A stretch of DNA of 64,000 nucleotides from Photobacterium lutimaris (GTDB lineage: Bacteria > Pseudomonadota > Gammaproteobacteria > Enterobacterales > Vibrionaceae). Below, piece after piece: positions 33,482-41,734 of this stretch. The notes under the pieces are model-generated. The model was not told the origin of the DNA. It was given only the letters and a program-made list of their open reading frames with translations, and searched no databases. Location of the stretch: contig NZ_PYMH01000003.1 in the NCBI RefSeq assembly GCF_003025555.1, positions 62,001 to 126,000 on the forward strand. The letters run 5' to 3'. Numbering within the stretch: position 1 is the first letter of the stretch; each line of letters begins with the position of its first letter. A program made the position numbers and the translations under genes.

Positions 33482-35158
33482 ATGCCGAGTTTGTCTCTGC
33501 TGGATTTCAGCTTCATTGCCTTTGAAACGGCAAAAACCCCTATGCATGTTACTGGTTTGGTTATTCTTGACCCGCCTAAAGAGCATGCCGGGACCTACGC
33601 TCAAGAATTATACGCCAGCTTTCTTCAGCAGACTGAAGTGGTGCCCCCATTCAATTGGAAACTAAACTGGTCGCTAACAGGCCGCCCTAGTTGGACCACG
33701 GTTAATCACGTTAACTTGGACGATCACCTTCGCATTACCATGCTACCATCGCCTGGTAATGAGCAGCAGTTGCAGCAGGTCGTCGGGCGACTACACAGCC
33801 AAGTATTGGATCGCAGCCGTCCCATGTGGGAGGTCTGGGTGATTGGTGGCCTTGAGAATAATCGAGTGGCACTGGTATTGAAAATTCACCATTCAATGGC
33901 AGACGGTGTGAAAGCCAGTAAGATTTTTACGCAAAGCTGTGCCACATCGGTTGAAGAGTCATTCACTAAGCCTCTGTGGCAATGTGACTTGAGAAAAACA
34001 CCACGCCAACGCCGTGAGGAAACACACCTTACCGATACGGTAATGAAAACGGCGGTCGCGGCCACCAAGCAGATCTCGTTGCTCCCATCCATGTTTCGGT
34101 TAGGTAGCAAGTTGGCGCTAAAAGCGGTAAACCTTGCTGATTGTGACTTGAAAGTCCCATTTACTGCACCTAAAACGCCGTTTAACTTAAGCCCTAAACG
34201 TAGCCGTGCTGTTAGCTTGGGCCATTTTTCCATTTCTCAGCTTAAGCACATCAGCCGGATCACTGGGGCATCAATGAACGATATCCTGTTTACCATCAGT
34301 GATATCGCGCTTAACCGCTACCTGAATGATCGTGCGATCCCTATCCGCAAACCTCTGGTCGCGATGATGCCGATGAATTTGCGTGCGAAAGGTGAAGAAG
34401 GTAAGTCAGGCAACAAGATGTCAATTGGCCATGTTGAGCTGGGTAAGCAGGGCTTGTCACCTCTTGAGCGTCTGGAATCGATTCAGCATGCGACGACGGA
34501 CCTGAAAAATGAAGCATTGAATATCTCACCGGATGCGTATATCAATTACTCGATATTGGTTAATGGCGTATCCCTGTTCAGTGGTAAGTTCGGCCTGAAT
34601 AATTTCATTCCACCTGCTAGTAACTTGTTGATATCCAACGTGCCAGGGGCCAAAGAAGAGCTTTATTTCATGGGTGCCAAAGTGCGTGAGCAGTACCCAG
34701 TATCATTGTTGATGCCGGGTCAGACTCTGAATATCACTTTCTTCAGTAATGCCGACATGATGTACTTCTCGCTGGTGGCATGTAACCAATCGCTACCGGG
34801 CTTCGATGTGATCACGGACTACATGTGTGATGCGTTTGCCGAGATTGAGCAAGAAGTGATGGAAACTGCTGCGCAGGCAGTGGCCGAGCAGTTGGGTTAC
34901 CAGCATGACGAATCATTAGCGGTTGAGCTTGCTGTTGAAGCAGCCCAGGAATCTCTGACGCCGGAAGATGATGAGTTTGAGAAGCTCTACCAGCAAAAGC
35001 AACGTAAAGTTGAAGAGCTTGAAAAGCAGCTGGCGAAATTGACCGAAATGCTATCGGCAACGGTTGAGATTGATCCGGAAACCCCGGCAACCAACCAAGA
35101 CGATCTCAACCAAGCGCCAAAAAAAGTGAGAGTAAGAAAAGCGAAGAGTGCTAGTTAG
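33482..35158 (+). CDS. Wax ester synthase/diacylglycerol acyltransferase (WS/DGAT)
   Basis: A 558-residue bifunctional acyltransferase that esterifies fatty alcohols or diacylglycerol with acyl-CoA. The start MPSLSLLDFSFIAFETAKTPMHV is typical of the family, and AAGGAAAAG lies before it. The catalytic HHSMADG motif is at about residue 136, and NISNVPG-like NLLISNVPGAKEE follows near residue 380. After about residue 460, where most members end, there is an acidic region and a coiled coil (EFEKLYQQKQRKVEELEKQL), then a basic tail. The tail may tether the enzyme to granules. A terminator follows. Confidence 0.92.
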   Translation: MPSLSLLDFSFIAFETAKTPMHVTGLVILDPPKEHAGTYAQELYASFLQQTEVVPPFNWKLNWSLTGRPSWTTVNHVNLDDHLRITMLPSPGNEQQLQQVVGRLHSQVLDRSRPMWEVWVIGGLENNRVALVLKIHHSMADGVKASKIFTQSCATSVEESFTKPLWQCDLRKTPRQRREETHLTDTVMKTAVAATKQISLLPSMFRLGSKLALKAVNLADCDLKVPFTAPKTPFNLSPKRSRAVSLGHFSISQLKHISRITGASMNDILFTISDIALNRYLNDRAIPIRKPLVAMMPMNLRAKGEEGKSGNKMSIGHVELGKQGLSPLERLESIQHATTDLKNEALNISPDAYINYSILVNGVSLFSGKFGLNNFIPPASNLLISNVPGAKEELYFMGAKVREQYPVSLLMPGQTLNITFFSNADMMYFSLVACNQSLPGFDVITDYMCDAFAEIEQEVMETAAQAVAEQLGYQHDESLAVELAVEAAQESLTPEDDEFEKLYQQKQRKVEELEKQLAKLTEMLSATVEIDPETPATNQDDLNQAPKKVRVRKAKSAS

Positions 35159-35189
35159 TGCTAATTGTTGTTGCTTGAAATGAATGATG

Positions 35190-35213
35190 AGGCCTGCTTA
35201 CGCAGGCCTTTTT
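35190..35213 (+). terminator. Terminator after WS/DGAT
   Basis: AGGCCTGC-TTAC-GCAGGCCT followed by TTTT. Confidence 0.88.
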
Positions 35214-35239
35214 CATGGAGAGTGTGGGTTAAGAAGGAC

Positions 35240-35265
35240 AAAAAAAAAGGCCGCAATGCGACCTT
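35240..35265 (-). terminator. Terminator of the acyl-CoA-binding protein gene
   Basis: On the minus strand GGTCGC-ATT-GCGGCC is followed by nine T, 32 bp past the stop codon. Confidence 0.85.
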
Positions 35266-35296
35266 TGTTTGAGAGTGTGGAGCTTCTCAGTACGGC

Positions 35297-35563
35297 TTAC
35301 GCGTACGCCGCAGTCAGTTCGCCAACTTTGTCGACATACTGCTGCATTGCGGTTTCTGCATCCATACCTTTTAGTTTTTCCCAAGCGTCGTATTTTGCGC
35401 CGCCTTTGAAATCAAACATACCTGGACGTTTGCCTTTAACGTCACCGTCTGTAGCTTGCTTGAACAGAGAGTAGAGTGCGAGTAGCTCATCGTTAGATGG
35501 GCGCTTAGTCAGTGCTTTAACGTCAACTTGAGCTTGTTCAAAACTCGCTTTTAAATCTGCCAT
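35297..35563 (-). CDS. Acyl-CoA-binding protein (ACBP)
   Basis: An 88-residue four-helix protein matching eukaryotic-type ACBP: FEQAQVDVKALTKRPSNDEL, LLALYSLFKQATDGD and KGGAKYDAWEKLKGMDAETA contain the Tyr and Lys residues that grip the CoA. It binds long-chain acyl-CoA in the cytoplasm and could supply the neighbouring WS/DGAT. ACBP is scattered in bacteria and often sits near lipid genes. It is convergent with WS/DGAT and has its own promoter region and terminator. Confidence 0.94.
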   Translation of the reverse strand: MADLKASFEQAQVDVKALTKRPSNDELLALYSLFKQATDGDVKGKRPGMFDFKGGAKYDAWEKLKGMDAETAMQQYVDKVGELTAAYA

Positions 35564-35932
35564 GATGTGATCCTTTACTTGTTCCTAGCCAGCACGAAAT
35601 AGTGTGCAGAGATAATTGATGAAAACTCTAATTATCCAGTCAATGGATTAGAGTAAACCGTTAGGTTTAAGAATTAAGAAAACGCTAGTAATAGCTTTAT
35701 TCCTTTAACCTATACATAATCACACTGGTCTGAGTTCTTGTCTTGCACTAAATGCAAAAAGTTTAATATGGATCACTTTTTATTTTTATTGGAAAAATAA
35801 ATGCAAACCTGTGCTGTATTTGTCATCAAAAAATTAAACTACACTATGATTAAATAACACTTAAAATTAGATGACAAAGACTGGATTAAATAATTGGCTG
35901 GCATATAAATGATATTACATTGAGGGAATGGT
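35564..35932. other. AT-rich intergenic region between ACBP and GMC oxidoreductase genes
   Basis: A 369-bp stretch that should carry the two divergent promoters. I see no gene and no strong palindrome. Confidence 0.5.
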
Positions 35933-37570
35933 ATGTATGACTTCATTATTGTAGGGGCCGGTTCGGCAGGATGCGTGCTTGCAAATCGATTATCATCCGA
36001 TCCATCTATAAAAGTCTGCCTCATTGAGGCTGGCCCAAAAGATAGTAGCCCGGTTGTTCATGTCCCTCTGGGTATCATAGGGATGATGCACTCAAAGAAA
36101 ATGAACTGGCGCTATTACACAGCTCAAGAGCCAAACCTCAAAAGCCGCCAGTTATTTTGGCCTAGGGGCAAGACGTTGGGAGGAAGCTCTTCCTCGAATG
36201 CCATGTGTTATATACGCGGCCATGCCAGTGATTATGATGAATGGGCATCGCTGGGTAATCAAGGCTGGAGCTTTGATGAGGTGTTGCCTTACTTCAGGAA
36301 ATCCGAAACCCAAGAGCGCGGTGGAGATGATTATCATGGGGCTGATGGGCCTTTGCATGTCTCTGATCTTAGGATAAATAATCCGTTGTCGGACGCGTTT
36401 ATCAAGGCTGCTGAGCAGGCCGGGCATCGGATATCAACAGACTTCAATGGTAAAGAACAAGAAGGTGTTGGTTATTATCAGGTCACTCAAAAAAACGGTC
36501 AGCGCTGTAGTTCGGCGGTGGCCTATTTAAGACCGGCAGAGCAACGGTCAAATCTAACAGTTATCACCAGTGCAACCACCACTAAAGTGCTGATTAAAGA
36601 GGGAAAAGCATTCGGCGTTGAGTATATTGAAAAAGGGGAGAAGCAACAGGTTACAGCAAGGCAAGAAGTGATACTAAGCGGTGGGGCAATCAACAGTCCA
36701 CAGTTGCTGATGTTATCTGGCGTCGGTGATCGTCAAGAGTTGGAAGCACACGGTATTGAAGTGAAACATCACTTGCCTGGGGTGGGTAAGAACCTTCAAG
36801 ATCACCTAGACGTCTTGGTGGTCACACGCGAGCGTACTTTCCATTCAGTTGGCTTTTCGCCTGTTGCATTAGCCAGAGCGATTAAAGGTGTATTTGATTA
36901 CTTGTTGTTTAGAAAAGGAAACTTTACCACCAACATTGCTGAGGCCGGGGGGTTTGCCAAGACCTCCCCCGAACTAGATAAACCCGATGTCCAGTTTCAT
37001 TTTTCCCCTTGTTTCCTGGACAATCATGGCTTGAACCTCTTGCAAACCATCAAGCATGGTTACTCGCTTCATGCCTGTAATTTGCGTCCGAAAAGCCGTG
37101 GTAGCTTGGAACTGAGCAGTGCCGACCCGTTGATGCCGCCATGTATTTCAGCCAATTACTTAAGTCACCCTGAAGACATGGAAGTGATGCTCAAAGCTAT
37201 CAAGTTGTCACGGCAAATTTTAATGCAAGACGGCTTTAGCCACTATCGTGGCAAAGAGGTCTTTCCAGGGAAGGACGTACAGACGGATGAACAATTGGCG
37301 GAGTTCATTAGGCAAAAGGCCGAGTCAATTTATCACCCTGTTGGCACCTGTAAAATGGGACATGATGCACTGGCTGTGGTTGATGAACGACTCCGTGTTC
37401 ATGGGGTTCAAGGTTTACGGGTTGTCGACGCTTCGATCATGCCCACTCTAGTGGGGGGCAATACCAATGCACCGACCATTATGATTGGAGAAAAAGCCGC
37501 AGACATGATCTTAAATGATATTTCAGTTAAGAAAGCAACCGCAGAAACGGTTAAAGACTGTGTTGCTTAG
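35933..37570 (+). CDS. GMC family FAD-dependent oxidoreductase (choline dehydrogenase/alcohol dehydrogenase-like)
   Basis: A 545-residue flavoenzyme. The N-terminal FAD-binding GAGSAGCVLANRLS (about residues 7-20), the GGSSSSNAMCYIRG motif (about 82), SGGAINSPQLLMLSGVG (about 250) and the C-terminal YHPVGTCKMG with active-site His and GGNTNAPTIMIGEKAA are intact. Members oxidise choline or primary alcohols (BetA, AlkJ). No betaine genes lie nearby; lipid genes on both sides make a fatty-alcohol substrate plausible, which is inference. It is monocistronic. Confidence 0.87.
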   Translation: MYDFIIVGAGSAGCVLANRLSSDPSIKVCLIEAGPKDSSPVVHVPLGIIGMMHSKKMNWRYYTAQEPNLKSRQLFWPRGKTLGGSSSSNAMCYIRGHASDYDEWASLGNQGWSFDEVLPYFRKSETQERGGDDYHGADGPLHVSDLRINNPLSDAFIKAAEQAGHRISTDFNGKEQEGVGYYQVTQKNGQRCSSAVAYLRPAEQRSNLTVITSATTTKVLIKEGKAFGVEYIEKGEKQQVTARQEVILSGGAINSPQLLMLSGVGDRQELEAHGIEVKHHLPGVGKNLQDHLDVLVVTRERTFHSVGFSPVALARAIKGVFDYLLFRKGNFTTNIAEAGGFAKTSPELDKPDVQFHFSPCFLDNHGLNLLQTIKHGYSLHACNLRPKSRGSLELSSADPLMPPCISANYLSHPEDMEVMLKAIKLSRQILMQDGFSHYRGKEVFPGKDVQTDEQLAEFIRQKAESIYHPVGTCKMGHDALAVVDERLRVHGVQGLRVVDASIMPTLVGGNTNAPTIMIGEKAADMILNDISVKKATAETVKDCVA

Positions 37571-37822
37571 GTAGGTTGTCATAATAAATGGAATGGCACG
37601 ATGAGACTATTTTCATTGTGCTTTTTTTATATAAACTAAACATTAGTATGAATATTCTAATTTTTTATTCTATTATATTCTGTTGTTTTATTTTATCCTT
37701 CATCCTATCTGTTGATTTCATAACTGGAAATACCAGTTACTATATCAGCTAAAATCGGTTGTTAATTCTAATCCATATGCTTAATATCGAACAATATAGA
37801 AGGAAGTTTATTTGAGGTAGTA

Positions 37823-38920
37823 ATGATTTCTAAAAATGAATGGAGCGATAAGCTCAAAAACCTCAAGGACGATATTTCTAGCAAAGTGATAGAAAACTCG
37901 GAGTTTGCTAAACAACGTGTTGTCGAGTTGCTTGAGCATGGATTACCGCCGGCGCAGGGTGATGCGCTGTTAGCAAGCTTCAATGGTTTGGTCGGGGACC
38001 ATTTGCTCCAGAGGAATAGCCGCTTTGCCATTCCGATGGTGCTGACTGACCATACCCAACACCTCAGTGATGATCCGAAAGAGCTGGAACGTCAATTGCC
38101 AGAGGCGTCGAGTCGCATCGTGCTGTGTGTCCATGGTTGGTGCATGGCTGACAAAGGCTGGATCAGGAAAGGGCATGATCACGGTAAGCAATTTATCAAT
38201 GCGGGTTATACACCAATCTACTTGTGGTACAACACTGGTAATCACATCTCCTTAAATGGTGAAGAGTTTGCGTTTCGGTTAGAAAAGTTGCTTCAGGCTT
38301 GGCCGTGCGAAGTCAAAGAGCTGGTGATAATAGGTCACAGTATGGGGGGATTGGTAACCCGTAGCGCTTGTTATTACGCAGGCTTAAACCAATTACAGTG
38401 GCTGGATGTGTTATGTACCTTCATTACCCTCGGTACACCGCATAATGGCGCACCACTGGCGAAGCTTGCTTGTTGGATCGATGAACAAGTTTCTGCCACC
38501 CCCCAACTGAAGTTTCTCAAAAAGCTGGGGGAAATTCGAAGTAGCGGCAGCAAAGATCTCAGCCGAGGCTATATTGTCCATGAAGACTGGCAAGCCCCTG
38601 CTATCCCTGTGAAGCAAGCTGATCATGATAAGGCTGTAGGCACCGCGCTTATACAGCGTCCTTCACTACCGGAAAGTGTTCAGTGTTACGCGATTGCATC
38701 TTGTCTTGGTAAGAATGTCCACGATGAAAGTAATCGACGACTAGGCGATGGACTCGTGCCTGTTGCAAGTGCGTTGGCTGATAGCTCGAAAGGGGTAATG
38801 GCTTTGAATTATCCTGACGATCATAAGTGGGTTATCGGAGGCGTGGATCATCTCGACTTACTCAATCATCCTGCTGTGGCGGCAAAAGTGAGTGAGTGGG
38901 TACTCAAGCATACGGTGTAG
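37823..38920 (+). CDS. Alpha/beta hydrolase, lipase-like
   Basis: A 365-residue alpha/beta hydrolase without a signal peptide. The nucleophile elbow GHSMGGLV is at about residue 172, the oxyanion region VHGWCMADKGW at about 105, and the GDGLVPVASAL and DHLDLLNHP segments near the C-terminus hold the likely Asp and His of the triad. It resembles PGAP1-like/esterase proteins of the cytoplasm. Position beside the lipid storage genes suggests an intracellular lipase or esterase, but the substrate is unknown. Confidence 0.78.
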   Translation: MISKNEWSDKLKNLKDDISSKVIENSEFAKQRVVELLEHGLPPAQGDALLASFNGLVGDHLLQRNSRFAIPMVLTDHTQHLSDDPKELERQLPEASSRIVLCVHGWCMADKGWIRKGHDHGKQFINAGYTPIYLWYNTGNHISLNGEEFAFRLEKLLQAWPCEVKELVIIGHSMGGLVTRSACYYAGLNQLQWLDVLCTFITLGTPHNGAPLAKLACWIDEQVSATPQLKFLKKLGEIRSSGSKDLSRGYIVHEDWQAPAIPVKQADHDKAVGTALIQRPSLPESVQCYAIASCLGKNVHDESNRRLGDGLVPVASALADSSKGVMALNYPDDHKWVIGGVDHLDLLNHPAVAAKVSEWVLKHTV

Positions 38921-38973
38921 CGATAGAGAATTAATGCGGGTCATTCATCAAAGGATTTACATATAAGGTAAAG

Positions 38974-38996
38974 CATATATAATGTTTTCCATATGT
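38974..38996. promoter_or_regulatory. Shared 23-bp motif, candidate ArsR operator 1
   Basis: CATATATA-N8-CATATGT occurs 22 bp before the ATG at 39018 and again, with the same spacing, before the GAPDH gene (40599-40621). An operator for the ArsR-domain protein is the simplest reading. Its presence here favours the start at 39018, because the earlier ATG at 38982 lies inside the motif. Confidence 0.62.
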
Positions 38997-39017
38997 AAGT
39001 CACTTGCCGCGAGTCGC

Positions 39018-39779
39018 ATGAAACGTATCTTATTTTTATGTACCGGAAACTCAGCCCGTTCTCAGCTGGCCGAAGCTGCAATGCGGCATATGGCGGGCGA
39101 GCATTACGAAGTTGTCAGTGCAGGGATGACGCCAGAGGGAGTCGATCCCCGTGTATACAGTGTACTGGCCGAACGCGGCATCAGCAGCGATAACTTGAAG
39201 AGCTGTTCGGCAGGAGACCTTGAAGGGCAGCATTTCGATACGGTTATTACGCTGTGTGATAAAGCCAGTAATGAATGTGCTTTATTCGCAGATTCAGACG
39301 CACTTCTTCACTGGGACTTCAAAGATCCCAAACCTCAAAGCGGTGAGCAATCTTTCCGCGATACGCTTAATGGTCTTGAAAACCGAATAGCCCTGTTCTT
39401 GATGTTAAATGGGGAAGAGCAGGACTCGGTAATTGGTCCCGTTGAACTGTTTAAAATTCTGAGTGATCCGCTTCGCCTCCGTATTTTGATGCTGATTGAA
39501 GATGAGCAGGCGCTTACTGTTGGTGATTTAGTCGATGTGCTTGATGTTAGCCAGCCGAAGGTCTCTCGTCATCTTGCATTGCTGCGTGATGGCGGCGTAT
39601 TGGAAACCCAGCGGGAAGGGCAGTGGATCTTCTATCATTTAGCCAGACAACTTCCGACTTGGATCCGCCATATACTTTCAACTGTGAGAAATGGAAACCC
39701 CGGTATGATCAATGGCGAGAAGATAAAGCTTAGCCAGCGCAGTGAGCGCAAAAAGCCGGGCTTTAGCAAATGGAGCTAA
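39018..39779 (+). CDS. Low-molecular-weight phosphatase (arsenate reductase-like) fused to ArsR-type regulator
   Basis: A 253-residue two-domain protein. Residues 1-130 form an LMW tyrosine phosphatase/ArsC-like domain with the P-loop CTGNSARS at residue 8 and DxxP-like KDPKP near residue 105. Residues 138-230 form an ArsR/SmtB winged helix (VELFKILSDPLRLRILMLI then VSQPKVSRHLALLR). The ArsR domain carries no cysteine: where classical ArsR has CVC before DL, this has TVGDL. Arsenic sensing may therefore use the phosphatase cysteines (8, 61, 77 and 84 approximately) or other sites. It heads an arsJ-type cluster. Confidence 0.88.
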   Translation: MKRILFLCTGNSARSQLAEAAMRHMAGEHYEVVSAGMTPEGVDPRVYSVLAERGISSDNLKSCSAGDLEGQHFDTVITLCDKASNECALFADSDALLHWDFKDPKPQSGEQSFRDTLNGLENRIALFLMLNGEEQDSVIGPVELFKILSDPLRLRILMLIEDEQALTVGDLVDVLDVSQPKVSRHLALLRDGGVLETQREGQWIFYHLARQLPTWIRHILSTVRNGNPGMINGEKIKLSQRSERKKPGFSKWS

Positions 39780-39884
39780 GCATCCAGCATTCACAGATTA
39801 TAAAACGCTTGGTCGTATAACTCAGGTTGGTATCACCGAGCGATTGAAGAGATTAATTAGAAGTTACTTATTATAGGCGCAAAT

Positions 39885-40379
39885 ATGTCAAACACACATC
39901 CGTTCTGGACGCTCCCTTTAGAGGATAGCGGCACGTTGCTACTGACCCCATGTCCAGGAACAAAAGAAGTATCACTGCACGATTCTCTGGTGCAATTGAA
40001 GGACGCGGGCGCAACCGCAGTATTGACGGCATTGGAGCCAGAAGATCTCCCTGAGGGGGGCTTGGAAGCATTAGCAGAAGAGTGCCGTGCCCTAGGTATG
40101 CGTTGGTTCCACCTTCCGATTGAAGATGATTGTGCTCCGGGGGCGCAATTTGATGCGAATTTCCCTGAAGCAAATAAAGCCGCTCAGGCAATGTTGGACA
40201 ATGGAGATGCGATTGTCGTTCATTGTATGGGAGGATCGGGGCGTACTGGCTTGATCGCGGCGCGTATTATGCTATCGCGTGGTGCTGAATTGAGCTCATC
40301 CATCGAGAAGATCCAAGCACTTCGCCCTGGTGCTTTCCAGCGCCAACCGCATATTGACTACATCCAGCAATACAAGTAA
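39885..40379 (+). CDS. Dual-specificity/tyrosine phosphatase-like protein of ars cluster
   Basis: A 164-residue cysteine phosphatase of the CDKN3/DSP type. The catalytic loop HCMGGSGRTGLIAARIML is at about residue 112 and the general acid is probably in HLPIEDDCAPG at about 85. Similar genes sit in other ars operons with gapdh and arsJ. It may act on an arsenic-bearing or phosphate ester, but its substrate is not known. It lies 105 bp after the ArsR fusion and is followed by a terminator. Confidence 0.85.
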   Translation: MSNTHPFWTLPLEDSGTLLLTPCPGTKEVSLHDSLVQLKDAGATAVLTALEPEDLPEGGLEALAEECRALGMRWFHLPIEDDCAPGAQFDANFPEANKAAQAMLDNGDAIVVHCMGGSGRTGLIAARIMLSRGAELSSSIEKIQALRPGAFQRQPHIDYIQQYK

Positions 40380-40410
40380 ATCGCTGCAGTCATAGCACAC
40401 CGAATGTAAT

Positions 40411-40433
40411 GCCCTGCAATGCAGGGCTTTTTT
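40411..40433 (+). terminator. Terminator after the phosphatase gene
   Basis: GCCCTGC-AAT-GCAGGGC followed by TTTTTT. Confidence 0.92.
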
Positions 40434-40598
40434 GTATCTGCGTTATGGCTTTCAGGTACCCAGAAATCGCTCAGCTATAATTTGCTTTGTGATAATTGTC
40501 CCCTCCCTAACGACATAAGTTGTCACCGATAGATACGATAAATAATCGGAAAAAGATCTGGTAAAGCTGCTTGGATCTGGCTAGTATATTCGCCATAC

Positions 40599-40621
40599 CA
40601 TATATATGAATTATCATATGT
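40599..40621. promoter_or_regulatory. Shared 23-bp motif, candidate ArsR operator 2
   Basis: CATATATA-N8-CATATGT, identical in half-sites and spacing to the motif at 38974-38996, lies 30 bp upstream of the GAPDH start. This ties gapdh-arsJ to the same regulator although a terminator separates the units. Confidence 0.62.
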
Positions 40622-40650
40622 TCGAGTTAACGGTTTAAGGAAAGTGGATT

Positions 40651-41652
40651 ATGGCTATCAAAGTAGGTATTAACGGTTTTGGTCGTATTGGTCGTTTGGC
40701 GTTGCGTGCAGCGTTTGACTGGAACGAAGTAGAGTTTGTTCAGATCAATGATGTAGCGGGTGATGCGAAGACACTGGCTCACCTGCTAGAGTTCGACTCA
40801 GTACAAGGCCGTTGGCACCATGCTGTTACTTCTGACGGACAATCAATGCAGATTGCTGACGCAGTGATCCGCTGTACCCAAGAGCGTGATATCGATGCGG
40901 TTGATTGGTCAGGTTGTGATGTTGTCTTGGAAGCAACCGGTGTTCACCGTGAAATGGAATTCTTGAACAAGTACCTTGCACAGGGTGTTAAGCGTGTGGT
41001 TGTTTCCGCACCGGTAAAAGATGACAGCGTATTGAACGTTGTTGTGGGTGTAAATGATTACCTGTTTGATGCCGATAAGCACCAGATTGTGACAGCGGCA
41101 TCTTGTACCACTAACTGTATTGCCCCAGTAGTTAAGGTTATCCACGAGAAGTTTGGTATTGAGCAGTCGTCGTTCACGACTATTCACGATCTAACCAACA
41201 CCCAGACTATCCTTGATGCGCCACATAAAGATCTCCGCCGTGCCCGCGCATGTGGTATGAGCTTAATCCCAACCACCACAGGTTCAGCCAAGGCTATTGT
41301 TGATATATTCCCTGAATTAGAAGGCAAGATTAACGGCCACGCTGTTCGCGTACCGCTGGCGAATGCCTCTCTGACCGATATCATTTTTGACTTGAGCCGT
41401 GATGTTACTGCTGAAGAAGTGAATGCTGCGCTTAAAGAAGCCTCTGAAAATGAGCTTGCGGGCATTCTTGGTTTCGAAGACCGTCCGCTAGTGTCGATCG
41501 ATTACAAAGGCGATCAGCGCTCGACTATCGTTGATGCGCTTTCAACTATGGTCGTGAACAATCGCATGGTGAAAGTGTACGCTTGGTATGATAACGAAAT
41601 GGGTTACGCGACACGTACTTCTGAGCTGATCCGCAAGGTTGGCCTAGCATAA
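40651..41652 (+). CDS. ArsJ-associated glyceraldehyde-3-phosphate dehydrogenase
   Basis: A 333-residue type I GAPDH. The NAD-binding [15 protein letters not shown] (residues 6-20), the catalytic Cys in [10 protein letters not shown] (about residue 151) and the His region are intact. With arsenate in place of phosphate, GAPDH makes 1-arseno-3-phosphoglycerate; in arsJ clusters a dedicated copy does this and ArsJ exports the product. Adjacency to arsJ (82 bp) and the shared operator make that role more likely than glycolysis. Confidence 0.92.
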   Translation: MAIKVGINGFGRIGRLALRAAFDWNEVEFVQINDVAGDAKTLAHLLEFDSVQGRWHHAVTSDGQSMQIADAVIRCTQERDIDAVDWSGCDVVLEATGVHREMEFLNKYLAQGVKRVVVSAPVKDDSVLNVVVGVNDYLFDADKHQIVTAASCTTNCIAPVVKVIHEKFGIEQSSFTTIHDLTNTQTILDAPHKDLRRARACGMSLIPTTTGSAKAIVDIFPELEGKINGHAVRVPLANASLTDIIFDLSRDVTAEEVNAALKEASENELAGILGFEDRPLVSIDYKGDQRSTIVDALSTMVVNNRMVKVYAWYDNEMGYATRTSELIRKVGLA

Positions 41653-41734
41653 GCCAACCCGCCAAAATGGGCCGCTCTTCACTCAACGTCGTGAGCAGCG
41701 GCCTTAGCAACAAAAAGTAGAAGCGAGTTATTGC

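Noticed and set aside
38982..39017. Upstream ATG as the start of the ArsC-ArsR fusion
   Set aside because: It lies inside the motif shared with the gapdh promoter, and the 12 added residues do not resemble the phosphatase N-terminus, which normally begins just before the CTGNSARS loop.
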